Below, piece by piece: positions 1 to 7,443 of a DNA stretch of 64,000 bases (positions are counted from its first letter, which is position 1; every line of letters starts with the position of its first letter). Under the pieces are notes generated by a model. That model made no database searches and was not told where the DNA came from. It saw only the letters and a list, made by a program, of their open reading frames with translations. The position numbers and the translations under genes were made by a program. Source of the stretch: Sphingobacterium haloxyli (GTDB lineage Bacteria > Bacteroidota > Bacteroidia > Sphingobacteriales > Sphingobacteriaceae); NCBI RefSeq assembly GCF_002980525.1, contig NZ_PVBQ01000018.1, positions 21,382 through 85,381 on the forward strand, in the 5' to 3' direction.

Positions 1-2
1 TT

Positions 3-506
3 CGCTACTTAAGCGAGGAGTACGTAAAGAACCCCGACCGTTTTCTGAGAGAAATTGTCCATCAATGGGGATTGAATTGGTCTGGTAATTTCAATTATCT
101 GATCAATAGTTCCCTTTATCCACCCATGCGAACAAGTACCACTTTTGAATATGGATTTATGTTTAATCACCTTGCACAGATGATTGAAGTTGGGTTTGTT
201 ATTTTGAGAAAATATATGCTAAAACCTATGGCGAAAGCGGATGTATTTCAATACAATTGTCAAGAAGTATTTGACGCTGAAATAGAAGACAGTAGCGCTT
301 TTCCTGCAAAGTCTCTGTGTGCGTTTTATGGGTTTAAATCATGCAAAGAATGGTTTGCTGTGCTAGACGATCTTCTTCAACGTCGGGATTCTACCGAAGA
401 TAATATGAAAGAACTCCCTTTAGATTACGATTACATCGCCATTCGGGAGTTTCTTGTCAAGTTACCCTTAGTATTAGGTGAGATATACAAGAGAGGAGGG
501 TTGTAA
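3..506 (+). CDS. Hypothetical protein, 5' end cut by window edge
   Basis: The frame is open to the left edge of the window, so the true start lies upstream. A TTG at 72 is the first possible start inside the window, but the codons before it read as normal protein (RYLSEEYVKNPDRFLREI), so this is a C-terminal fragment of at least 167 residues. The protein is soluble-looking, rich in aromatic residues, with no signal peptide or membrane segment. I do not recognise a family. It ends just before a long hairpin (521-583) that may terminate it. It runs toward the three minus-strand genes that follow, so it is not part of their operon. Confidence 0.6.
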   Translation, partial: RYLSEEYVKNPDRFLREIVHQWGLNWSGNFNYLINSSLYPPMRTSTTFEYGFMFNHLAQMIEVGFVILRKYMLKPMAKADVFQYNCQEVFDAEIEDSSAFPAKSLCAFYGFKSCKEWFAVLDDLLQRRDSTEDNMKELPLDYDYIAIREFLVKLPLVLGEIYKRGGL

Positions 507-520
507 TTTTGTTCAATCGA

Positions 521-583
521 TACTAAAGTCCGGCAGGAGTACCGCGCCAGATTTCAAATTTCAGTACCCTGCGGACTTTAGTA
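521..583. repeat. Long imperfect palindrome, copy 1 of a hairpin repeat (possible terminator)
   Basis: Bases 521-532 pair perfectly with 572-583 (arm TACTAAAGTCCG). Beyond one bulged base, 534-537 pair with 568-571 and 539-542 with 564-567. The left half is closely matched at 2533-2561, including bases that would lie in the loop (AAAGTCC, CAGGA, TACCG, CCAG in the same order and spacing), so this is a repeated element and not only two independent terminators. It sits between the convergent ends of the partial gene and the three-gene operon. Confidence 0.75.
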
Positions 584-618
584 CTCTGTTTTCAAAATTG
601 TAGTGTCAACCTGGTGCG

Positions 619-978
619 TTATTGGTTCTTCATGACGTCCTCGATGCGGTTCTCAAGAACAGCTCTATGCCATTCATCCATTATCTGTCTCGCGACCTGG
701 TCTTTGTTCTCCATATCATTCAATACAGCTTCCGTAATTCGGTCGAAAAAAGACGAATATCGCTCCAATAATTCTTCGCTTTCCAGTCGAGGCAGAATAC
801 ACTCCACCATAAAGGTATTCGCCCAACGGTCGGGATTCATCGGGTTGGCAATGAAATACGGAATACATACATTATCTATAAATTTTTGCAGTACGTCGTG
901 CGGCTCCAGGTCAAATATTTCACAGGCTTGTAGGAAATCGGGTTTGAAATCCAATTTACTTGTCTTATTCTCCATCAT
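619..978 (-). CDS. Hypothetical protein (119 aa), third gene of unknown operon
   Basis: Acidic soluble protein of 119 residues with no signal peptide or membrane segment. It is the last gene of a three-gene minus-strand operon and overlaps the end of the upstream gene by 14 bases, which points to translational coupling. Its N-terminal 35 residues resemble the N-terminus of that upstream protein: both have the pattern D-F-x2-A-C-E-x-F, then D-x-L-Q and a hydrophobic helix. The two therefore appear to share a small helical domain. Function unknown; nothing in the sequence suggests catalysis. Confidence 0.6.
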   Translation of the reverse strand: MMENKTSKLDFKPDFLQACEIFDLEPHDVLQKFIDNVCIPYFIANPMNPDRWANTFMVECILPRLESEELLERYSSFFDRITEAVLNDMENKDQVARQIMDEWHRAVLENRIEDVMKNQ

Positions 979-1735
979 AGTATTGGTTTATTTTTTCTTC
1001 AAAAATTTCTTCTAATCTTGTGCGGTAAACAGCTCTCCTTCGATCTAAATCTTGGATAAAAAAATAGCGGACATCAAACTCCTGCAAGTCTAAGATAAAA
1101 TCTTTGAAACCTAATGTATTGATATGGTCTCTATCTATTAACTTACCGTAACCGTGCTGTACCCGTATATAAAATCCGAGTGCAGCGTTATATACTATTT
1201 TATCCAGGTGTTGGCGAGCATATAGGTCCGCCAGCGAAATGCACCGCATTAAAGCATTAACATAGACCGTAGGTGAAAATTGATGGAGCATGCATACCAA
1301 TAAGAAGTCTTTCGTGAGCGTCAGCTTTGTCTCTTCATCTAGATACAAGTGAGGCTTGTACTTGATGTGGGGAGAACAGACTCGATAGAGTTTATCTGTT
1401 ATTTTTCTGCCCTTGTCGCGTTTCATCGATTTGCTGTAGCTTCTGTTCATCGAGAGTTTTACCAAGCTCTGAATGTGGGGGACGGCAGCATTCGCGTGTT
1501 GTCCCAACTTTTGTTTACCTTTTAAATCCGGTTGCGCTTTTGCTATTTTATTGTCTGACTGCACAAACGCTTTCGTGGCGAGATCATATTCGCTCTCATC
1601 ATGCATAAACAGATGTGCAAACGTAACGTGGCGCATAATAAGCTGTAAGAAGTCTGCAACCCGAATGCCAAAAGCTTCACATGCAATCCGGAAATCCATA
1701 GGTACATCCAGAAATTCGGTTTCAATTTTATTCAT
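965..1735 (-). CDS. Hypothetical protein (256 aa), second gene of unknown operon
   Basis: Soluble, helix-rich protein. Residues 10-45 resemble the N-terminus of the 119-residue protein encoded next, followed by a basic stretch around residues 85-125 (many K and R) and a C-terminal helical part. The start ATG overlaps the stop of the upstream gene in an ATGA arrangement (1732-1735), and its own 3' end overlaps the next gene, so all three are very likely co-translated. No family recognised. The basic middle segment could bind nucleic acid, but that is speculation. Confidence 0.6.
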   Translation of the reverse strand: MNKIETEFLDVPMDFRIACEAFGIRVADFLQLIMRHVTFAHLFMHDESEYDLATKAFVQSDNKIAKAQPDLKGKQKLGQHANAAVPHIQSLVKLSMNRSYSKSMKRDKGRKITDKLYRVCSPHIKYKPHLYLDEETKLTLTKDFLLVCMLHQFSPTVYVNALMRCISLADLYARQHLDKIVYNAALGFYIRVQHGYGKLIDRDHINTLGFKDFILDLQEFDVRYFFIQDLDRRRAVYRTRLEEIFEEKINQYYDGE

Positions 1736-2439
1736 AGCGTATTAAATTGTTGTTTGGTAAAGGTGATTGCATCCGCTATAGATACACCGGGATGCAGTAC
1801 ATATTTATATCCATAGCTTCTTCTTTTCGTCCTTTTAATTGGCGCCTTTCCTTTTCTTCCCCAAAGCTTATCGAGTTCTGCTTGGAGATAACGCGGTTTT
1901 ATACGCATCTGTAAGATGGATTCTACATGATTGTGCAGATCGCTTGGCAGGATTGGTTTGTTAAATATTCCTTCTTTTATCAGCAAGCGTAGCACTTCCC
2001 GGCAGCCTTCTATCTCCATATTAACCGAATTGGTAAATTGATCGGCGTAGCCAGAATGCTCTTCTACCAGTTGAAAAACCGTCACGGTTTCTCGTTCATT
2101 GACATATCGCTCCATACGGTGGTATATCGCCGTTTCGTCCTGCCAGGTACACATCTCATGTTCAATCTCTTCGCGAACCTGCCCTTCATGTAGCAGAAAG
2201 TTCGGGTGTCGAAACACTTGACGTAAACTTCCGTAGAGATCCATACTGAAATCTATGGATGTAAGGGATTCTATATTCGAAATAAAATGATCATCTTGCC
2301 CTATAAGAAATGTGAGCTCGTCGCTGGTATAGCCGCGGCTGATACGGTTCAGCATCATACAGTAGATGAATCCGCAGTATAGTGGAGAGCAAGTTATACG
2401 CGTCTTTCGAACACCATTCGCATCATGTAATTCTTCCAT
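1732..2439 (-). CDS. Hypothetical protein (235 aa), first gene of unknown operon
   Basis: First gene of the three-gene minus-strand operon, coupled to the next gene by an ATGA overlap. Residues 27-55 (hydrophobic, then SRGYTSDELTFLIGQ) have the look of an XRE-type helix-turn-helix segment, but the match is weak. The C-terminal 40 residues are basic (a KRTKRRS run), then end in a short helix. No signal peptide. I do not recognise the family. A regulator or nucleic-acid-binding role is possible but not shown. Confidence 0.6.
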   Translation of the reverse strand: MEELHDANGVRKTRITCSPLYCGFIYCMMLNRISRGYTSDELTFLIGQDDHFISNIESLTSIDFSMDLYGSLRQVFRHPNFLLHEGQVREEIEHEMCTWQDETAIYHRMERYVNERETVTVFQLVEEHSGYADQFTNSVNMEIEGCREVLRLLIKEGIFNKPILPSDLHNHVESILQMRIKPRYLQAELDKLWGRKGKAPIKRTKRRSYGYKYVLHPGVSIADAITFTKQQFNTL

Positions 2440-2462
2440 TTTTTTAGGATTTTAAAAAGCAT

Positions 2463-2508
2463 ACCTGCCTAGGCACCTTGGGCTTCGAAGGATCTGCCCA
2501 GCAGGTAG
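2463..2508. other. Stem-loop upstream of the three-gene operon
   Basis: The arms TACCTGC and GCAGGTA enclose a second short pairing, GGGC with GCCC. The hairpin lies in the leader of the three-gene operon, 24 bases or more before its first start codon. It could be a leader structure or part of a promoter-proximal element. No T-tract follows on the minus strand, so it does not look like a standard terminator. Confidence 0.35.
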
Positions 2509-2533
2509 CTTTCTGTTTGTTCAGTTTTTTAAT

Positions 2534-2591
2534 AAAGTCCAACAGGAATACCGTACCAGGTACCGCGAGAATATAGCCTCCTGTGGACTTT
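2534..2591. repeat. Hairpin repeat copy 2 (probable terminator)
   Basis: Bases 2534-2541 (AAAGTCCA) pair with 2584-2591 (TGGACTTT); after one bulged base, 2543-2547 pair with 2579-2583. A run of seven T follows on the plus strand. The left half matches the hairpin at 521-583 in sequence, spacing and bulge position. The two copies lie in the same orientation on either side of the three-gene operon. Confidence 0.7.
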
Positions 2592-2605
2592 TTTTGAATA
2601 GCTTT

Positions 2606-4399
2606 TTAACTATTCTCCTGTGCAACTTCTATCGCCGAAGGTGACACCGAATCCCTCTCGGTTACGCTGATGGCTTGCTTTTTAATTTTTTCAATAGCAC
2701 CACAGCAGAGCCGATCAAACAGATCAGCCAATTTCTCCGCCTGCAGGCGACAAAGGTCTGGTGTTACTTCTTCCAAAGAATCCAGTATATCTGGATTCCA
2801 CCAAAGTGTTTTAGGATGAAGTATGAGGTGCAACATTTGGCCTTGAATCTCACTTTTATCCAACAAATAATCCGATAGCTGTCCGCCAACTACACGTGTC
2901 CAATCCAGCAGCTCGATAAGGCTCTGCGTTTTGGGTATATGCCCGACGGCTATCCGTAAAAAGCTATGTGCGCCGATTTCCAAGAGATTGCGTAACATCA
3001 AAAGGCCCGTGTCAGCAAAGAGCGGATGTGCATTCTTTGTCGTGCAGACCAAGTTATCTATCACTAATTTCCCCTGTTTCCAAGTTTTCTCCGCGCGTTC
3101 CCATTCCTGTTGCCAATCGATATTCCCTAATGCAAAAGTAGGATCAAAAGTCGATTTCCTCCGCAGGACGTGCCCCTTTGTCCATGCCGCGTGCATAAAT
3201 CTGTTTCCTTCAGCCAAGCCTTTTTCCACATACTTGAGATCCAGGAAGACCAGCATCGCGCTCGCTACGCCCACTTGCATGGTTTTAAAGGTAAAAGGCC
3301 CCGTATTCTTCATCAGCACGACCATATAAAGCTCCACCTTCACGCCCGCTCGCTCCTCGCCGCCTTCCAAGCGGAATGGGCTACTCCAAGAAAAACCACC
3401 GGTATGGTAATTCAATAGACTGATCTGTTCGGGGTTGTGGTTGCTACGAATCTTATCCAACAGCGCATGGACGTCGTCCTTGTATTGTTGTAACCAGGGG
3501 AAGCCCGAAAAATCCTCGCATCTTATGTGTGTCGTACCACCGGCATCTGCCATTACAGGTTTTACGTTCTTCTTTTCCGCGGCTAATTGCCCCTGCTGTT
3601 CTACCTGTTCCAAACGAGTTTGCTGTTCGGCCTTCAACGCATCCAAGAAGAACTGATAGAGCATCTCTATTGCTTTCGAGATTTCACAGCACTTGTCATA
3701 TAGATAAGAAGCATCGAAAGCGGTTATCTCCAAATCTCTATTTTGCTTCACGGCGTGATAGCCCTTATCAAGCAGCCGAAAGGTTTCCATCTCGATAAAA
3801 GCTTCGCTCAACAAGACCTCTTTGAATGCAGGTATATGAGGACTCAGTGTTCTCATTCTATTCTCCAGGTTGTGCTGATTATTAGCATTGCCCTGTATCA
3901 TAGCCTGTGGTAAACGCAGAAAAGATTCTAAGCTCTGATGCACCATAAAGGTAGCTTTCAAATAATTGCCATGCTCAGCAAACTTCAATGCTCCATCCCG
4001 AAATTCCTCCCCTTCCTTTTTCATCTTCATCTGCCACTGACCAGCCAATTCAATAACGCCACCAATCTCATGAACAGTAAGCGATTTTGTGGCCTTACGA
4101 GGTGAACGGTAAATTTCATGCTGTGGCAGCGAAGCGTAAGCATAGTAAAGTCCTCCATGGCGAACTTTGTTACGCCATTCACCAAACGGAATCAGTTCAA
4201 AAGATAATCCCTCCATATCGATAAGGCAAAGCTCAATGACGGGTTTCATCACCTTCGGAGAAACACCATCCTCCGGTTTCATGACTAAAATCAGGTGCTG
4301 TTGTTCTTTGCCCAAAAAGGAGTAAGAGAAAAGAAAAATTCGATCCAGATCTATCCGTTGGATCAGCCGTTCTACTAAAAGCTGTTTATCTATTGCCAT
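2606..4399 (-). CDS. Large two-domain HEPN-like protein (about 597 aa)
   Basis: The start is placed at the ATG at 4397-4399 (MAIDKQ); the longer reading begins at a TTG and adds an implausible tail. The protein looks internally duplicated. Residues 5-95 may be a degenerate nucleotidyltransferase-like region. Residues 130-250 have the helix pattern of a HEPN domain, with QHNLENRM around 175-182 at the place of the usual H-(D/N)-L motif. After a Q/E-rich linker (255-275), a second alpha/beta region (about 320-410) is followed by another helical HEPN-like segment (430-575). HEPN domains are often toxin or anti-phage RNases with an Rx4-6H motif. An R-TLSP-H hexad occurs at 183-188, but it sits too early in the fold to be trusted as catalytic. 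It is divergent from the XRE gene, with an operator over its probable promoter. HEPN assignment is moderate; role is inference. Confidence 0.65.
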   Translation of the reverse strand: MAIDKQLLVERLIQRIDLDRIFLFSYSFLGKEQQHLILVMKPEDGVSPKVMKPVIELCLIDMEGLSFELIPFGEWRNKVRHGGLYYAYASLPQHEIYRSPRKATKSLTVHEIGGVIELAGQWQMKMKKEGEEFRDGALKFAEHGNYLKATFMVHQSLESFLRLPQAMIQGNANNQHNLENRMRTLSPHIPAFKEVLLSEAFIEMETFRLLDKGYHAVKQNRDLEITAFDASYLYDKCCEISKAIEMLYQFFLDALKAEQQTRLEQVEQQGQLAAEKKNVKPVMADAGGTTHIRCEDFSGFPWLQQYKDDVHALLDKIRSNHNPEQISLLNYHTGGFSWSSPFRLEGGEERAGVKVELYMVVLMKNTGPFTFKTMQVGVASAMLVFLDLKYVEKGLAEGNRFMHAAWTKGHVLRRKSTFDPTFALGNIDWQQEWERAEKTWKQGKLVIDNLVCTTKNAHPLFADTGLLMLRNLLEIGAHSFLRIAVGHIPKTQSLIELLDWTRVVGGQLSDYLLDKSEIQGQMLHLILHPKTLWWNPDILDSLEEVTPDLCRLQAEKLADLFDRLCCGAIEKIKKQAISVTERDSVSPSAIEVAQENS

Positions 4400-4423
4400 A
4401 ATTTGATTTATAAAAATTACTAA

Positions 4424-4444
4424 TTGTATAGTTTGTCTATACAA
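4424..4444. promoter_or_regulatory. Operator 1 of the XRE/HEPN divergent promoter
   Basis: A perfect 8-bp inverted repeat, TTGTATAG - 5 nt - CTATACAA. On the minus strand a TACATTTG box (4449 to 4442), which fits the Bacteroidota TAnnTTTG element, overlaps its outer edge, so a protein bound here would block the HEPN gene promoter. A second, weaker copy with the same 5-nt spacer lies at 4477-4497. Confidence 0.65.
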
Positions 4445-4476
4445 ATGTATGAATTAACTTTCAATAATAAAATTAT

Positions 4477-4497
4477 TTGTACATTTTTTCTATACGT
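4477..4497. promoter_or_regulatory. Operator 2 of the XRE/HEPN divergent promoter
   Basis: TTGTACAT - TTTTT - CTATACGT matches operator 1 at 12 of 16 half-site positions and keeps the same 5-nt spacer. The two dyad centres are 53 bp apart, close to five helical turns, which would put both on one face of the DNA. A near-consensus box (TAGTTTTA, 4502-4509) follows, so this copy may control the XRE gene itself. Confidence 0.55.
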
Positions 4498-4531
4498 TCA
4501 GTAGTTTTAGGCAAACCATTTGATAGATATC

Positions 4532-4756
4532 ATGACAGCGTTAGGAGAATTTTTAGCAAAGCGATCCGTAAATAAATCGATGGTAGCCAGGCGGACAGGG
4601 CTGAGTAAAGCCCGTATAAATGAACTTTCATTAAATACCTCGTCACATTTAAGGGCAGAAGAATTATATCTTATTGCAAAAGCAATTGACGCGGAACCTT
4701 GTGAGGTTCTCAATAAGTTATATGGTCACCTACAACTTGTCAGCGAAGAAGAATAA
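4532..4756 (+). CDS. XRE-family helix-turn-helix regulator (74 aa)
   Basis: A small DNA-binding protein. Residues 1-65 form a five-helix XRE/Cro-type fold: LGEFLAKRSVNKSMVARRTGLS carries helices 1-2, KARINELS the recognition helix, and the rest (RAEELYLIAKAIDAEPCEVL) the helices that pack beneath. I place the start at ATG 4532; the TTG at 4520 would add only four residues. It is divergent from the HEPN-like gene, and the 130-bp gap carries two copies of one inverted repeat. The simplest reading is that it represses both genes, as antitoxin-type XRE proteins do. It converges on recG with a 4-base gap. Confidence 0.8.
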   Translation: MTALGEFLAKRSVNKSMVARRTGLSKARINELSLNTSSHLRAEELYLIAKAIDAEPCEVLNKLYGHLQLVSEEE

Positions 4757-4760
4757 TGTA

Positions 4761-6866
4761 TCAAGAAATCTTATCCCACGAAATGCCGGGCGATCGCTGA
4801 TTAATATAATGTGTCAGTAGCATGTTTTTTTCAGCGGACAGAGAGGGATCTTCCTTGAAGATCTCGATAACACTATTACGCGCCTCCATGAGAATAGCCT
4901 GATCGGATGCAAGATTCGCAATTTTCATTTCAAGCACTCCGGACTGCTGCGTGCCGGAGATATCACCGGGTCCACGGAGCTGTAAGTCGACCTCTGCTAT
5001 TTCAAAACCGTCTGAAGTGCGTACCATCGTCTCTAACCTCGTCTTCCCTTCTTTGCTCAGCTTATGCGTTGTCAACAAGATACAGAACGATTGCTCGGCA
5101 CCCCGACCTACACGTCCGCGAAGCTGATGCAGCTGCGATAATCCGAAACGTTCTGCGTTTTCAATGATCATCACGGAGGCATTAGGCACGTTGACACCGA
5201 CCTCAATAACAGTCGTAGCAACCATAATTTGTGTTTCACCTTTTACAAAACGCTGCATTTCAAAATCCTTGTCCTTGACGGGCATCTTACCATGCACAAT
5301 GCTGATTTTGTACTGTGGCAAGGGAAACTCGCGCTGCAGGTTCTCCAAACCTGCTTCGAGATATAGCAGATCCATCTTTTCACTTTCCTTGATTAACGGA
5401 TACACCACATAAATCTGTCGGCCTTTGGCAATTTCGTCGCGCATAAAGCCGAAGACCCGTAAGCGTTGATTCTCGTAAAAATGTACGGTTTTTATAGGTT
5501 TACGACCCGCGGGAAGCTCGTCGATAACAGAGATATCAAGATCGCCATACATGGTCATGGCCAGCGTTCGGGGGATAGGCGTTGCGGTCATAACCAACAT
5601 GTGCGGCGGTATAACATTCTTACGCCATAACTTTGCCCGTTGTTCTACGCCGAAGCGGTGTTGTTCGTCGATGACCACAAAACCGATGTTCTTAAACTTC
5701 ACCTTATCTTCAATGAGCGCGTGTGTTCCGATGAGGATGTCCAACGTTCCGTCTTCCAATTGTTGATGTATCAATCGTCTCTCCCGGATTGGCGTTGAGC
5801 CCGTTAACAGCTTAACCGTACAAAGCTCGTCACCGAGCAATGCATGGATTCCAGCGAAATGCTGTTGTGCGAGAATCTCGGTCGGTGCCATCATACAAGC
5901 CTGATAGCCGTTGTCGATGGCTATTAGCATGGACATTAATGCCACCACCGTTTTACCTGACCCTACATCTCCCTGTACAAGCCGGTTCATTTGTGCGCCC
6001 GTGTTTGTGTCTTGCCGAATTTCCTTAATGACCCGTTTTTGGGCACTGGTTAGCGGAAAAGGGAGCCGTTCATTAAAAAAAATATTGAACTTATCGCCCA
6101 CCTTGTCAAACCGATGGCCTTTATATTTCTGCGTATTTAACTGCTTGTTGCGTAATAACCGGAGTTGAATAAAAAACAATTCTTCAAATTTCAGTCGTCG
6201 GATGGCAGCGTTTAAATCTGGTGTGTTTTGCGGAAAATGAATGGATAGCATCGCCTTGGCATAATCCACTAATTGATGCTTTTCCAGCAAATAAGAAGGA
6301 AGCGGTTCTTGCAATGTGCTGAAAACCGTCTCTAAAGCTGCTTGTTGCAATCGCTGTATGCCTCTGGTATCAAGATTAAATTTTTTGAGTTTTTCGGTGG
6401 ACGAATATACCGGCTGCATGGTTAGGTTACCAATTTTCTTTTCCTGTGCATTAAACAATTCCATCTCCGGATGTGTGATGGAAATCTGCCCGTTAAATTC
6501 GGAGGGTTTGCCATAAATGATGTAGGCCGATCCTACTTTCAAGCTTTTTTTAAGCCAAGTGATGCTTTGAAACCACACGAGTTCGATGCTTCCGGTCTCG
6601 TCTCGGAACTGGCCGACCAGCCTTCTCGCTCTTTTTTCTCCAACCTCCTGCATCGAGATAAGACGTCCCAAAACCTGTGCACCGATCATATCGGGGTGCA
6701 ATTGGCGGATCTTGTGAAATTGCGTGCGGTCGATATACCGAAAGGGGTAATAGGATAGTAAATCACCAATAGTAAAAATCTGTAGCTCTTTTTTGAGCAC
6801 ATCCGCCTTTTGCGGACCTACACCTTTTAGGTATTCTATCGGGGTTATTGCAGATAAATTAGCCAT
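4761..6866 (-). CDS. recG: ATP-dependent DNA helicase RecG
   Basis: RecG remodels stalled replication forks and Holliday junctions. The 701-residue length fits the family. The N-terminal wedge/OB domain spans about residues 60-150. The helicase core shows Walker A (GDVGSGKT, near residue 300), the DEQH box (VIDEQHRFG, motif II), motif III (TATPIPRT), and the C-terminal motif VI (QLRGRVGRG). A TRG-like C-terminus is present. It follows a small lipoprotein gene by 31 bases on the same strand and could be co-transcribed with it. All motifs are intact. Assignment is secure. Confidence 0.97.
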   Translation of the reverse strand: MANLSAITPIEYLKGVGPQKADVLKKELQIFTIGDLLSYYPFRYIDRTQFHKIRQLHPDMIGAQVLGRLISMQEVGEKRARRLVGQFRDETGSIELVWFQSITWLKKSLKVGSAYIIYGKPSEFNGQISITHPEMELFNAQEKKIGNLTMQPVYSSTEKLKKFNLDTRGIQRLQQAALETVFSTLQEPLPSYLLEKHQLVDYAKAMLSIHFPQNTPDLNAAIRRLKFEELFFIQLRLLRNKQLNTQKYKGHRFDKVGDKFNIFFNERLPFPLTSAQKRVIKEIRQDTNTGAQMNRLVQGDVGSGKTVVALMSMLIAIDNGYQACMMAPTEILAQQHFAGIHALLGDELCTVKLLTGSTPIRERRLIHQQLEDGTLDILIGTHALIEDKVKFKNIGFVVIDEQHRFGVEQRAKLWRKNVIPPHMLVMTATPIPRTLAMTMYGDLDISVIDELPAGRKPIKTVHFYENQRLRVFGFMRDEIAKGRQIYVVYPLIKESEKMDLLYLEAGLENLQREFPLPQYKISIVHGKMPVKDKDFEMQRFVKGETQIMVATTVIEVGVNVPNASVMIIENAERFGLSQLHQLRGRVGRGAEQSFCILLTTHKLSKEGKTRLETMVRTSDGFEIAEVDLQLRGPGDISGTQQSGVLEMKIANLASDQAILMEARNSVIEIFKEDPSLSAEKNMLLTHYINQRSPGISWDKIS

Positions 6867-6897
6867 TCCTAAGAACGGCTAATTTACGAAATATTAT

Positions 6898-7311
6898 TTA
6901 TTCAGTTACCACTGATGGGGTCGTCTCCATATGGAAAAACTCGGGCTTACCGTCTACACAGCGGACGCCTGTGGGAGATGTCACATACATACAGTCGGAA
7001 ATAGCACTATATTTCTTATTGTATTCAGCTTCCAGTTGCGTATATTCTTTAATTAGATCAAGCAGTTCGCCTGATTCGTCAGCGGCCTCCGGATAAGGGA
7101 CATATTCCTGTGGTCCGCCACAAGCTTTGCTCCCCAGTGCCTGTGGACGCCAATCTTCCGCATTTTCACAAGGTACCGCATTTATCAGGTCTAATATTTC
7201 CTGTCGCATTTCGGCCAGTCTTTCTCGGTCAGCGTCCTGATTGCTGGTTTCAGACTTTTCGCAAGCTATTACAATCCCGAGCGTCATCAATATCATTAAA
7301 AATCTTTTCAT
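6898..7311 (-). CDS. Small hypothetical lipoprotein
   Basis: From the ATG at 7309-7311 the protein has a typical lipoprotein signal (MKRFLMILMTLGIVIAC) with the lipidated cysteine at residue 17. An ATG four codons upstream is also possible. The mature part is about 120 residues: a D/E-rich helix, then a central segment with cysteines in conserved-looking places (PCENAEDW, KACGGP, DCMY, RCVDGKP) that could form disulfides in the periplasm. No known family. It lies directly upstream of recG on the same strand. Confidence 0.75.
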   Translation of the reverse strand: MKRFLMILMTLGIVIACEKSETSNQDADRERLAEMRQEILDLINAVPCENAEDWRPQALGSKACGGPQEYVPYPEAADESGELLDLIKEYTQLEAEYNKKYSAISDCMYVTSPTGVRCVDGKPEFFHMETTPSVVTE

Positions 7312-7346
7312 AGCATGAAACATATTTAGTTTATCACATTATAAAA

Positions 7347-7381
7347 AAGAACGTACATTTTATAGAATATGCTACGTTCTT
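7347..7381 (-). terminator. Rho-independent terminator of the small membrane protein-ridA-EamA unit
   Basis: Bases 7347-7355 (AAGAACGTA) pair perfectly with 7373-7381 (TACGTTCTT). Read on the minus strand, the stem is followed by a run of six T. It lies about 60 bases past the stop of the EamA gene. Confidence 0.75.
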
Positions 7382-7443
7382 GTTCTCTTGATTAAAAGAT
7401 AAAAACAATTTTTATACCATAGCGGATTGTTGTAGTAGCAGTT

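Noticed and set aside
614..1015. Plus-strand frame of 133 codons opposite the 119-residue gene
   Set aside because: It lies wholly antisense to an overlapping minus-strand operon with better protein character and coupling; treated as a shadow frame.
521..2591. Integron-type gene cassette with attC sites
   Set aside because: The two bulged palindromes around an operon are suggestive, but the GTTRRRY/RYYYAAC core motifs are absent at their ends, the cassette holds three genes read opposite to the usual layout, and no integrase is in the window.
3836..3853. Catalytic Rx4H motif of a HEPN RNase
   Set aside because: The hexad R-TLSP-H follows directly after the H-N-L motif, too early for the position of the catalytic motif in known HEPN folds; not used as evidence for nuclease activity.
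1..4756. Integrated conjugative element or prophage end
   Set aside because: No integrase, transposase, tra genes or attachment-site repeat is visible; the accessory look rests only on unknown genes and a HEPN/XRE pair.
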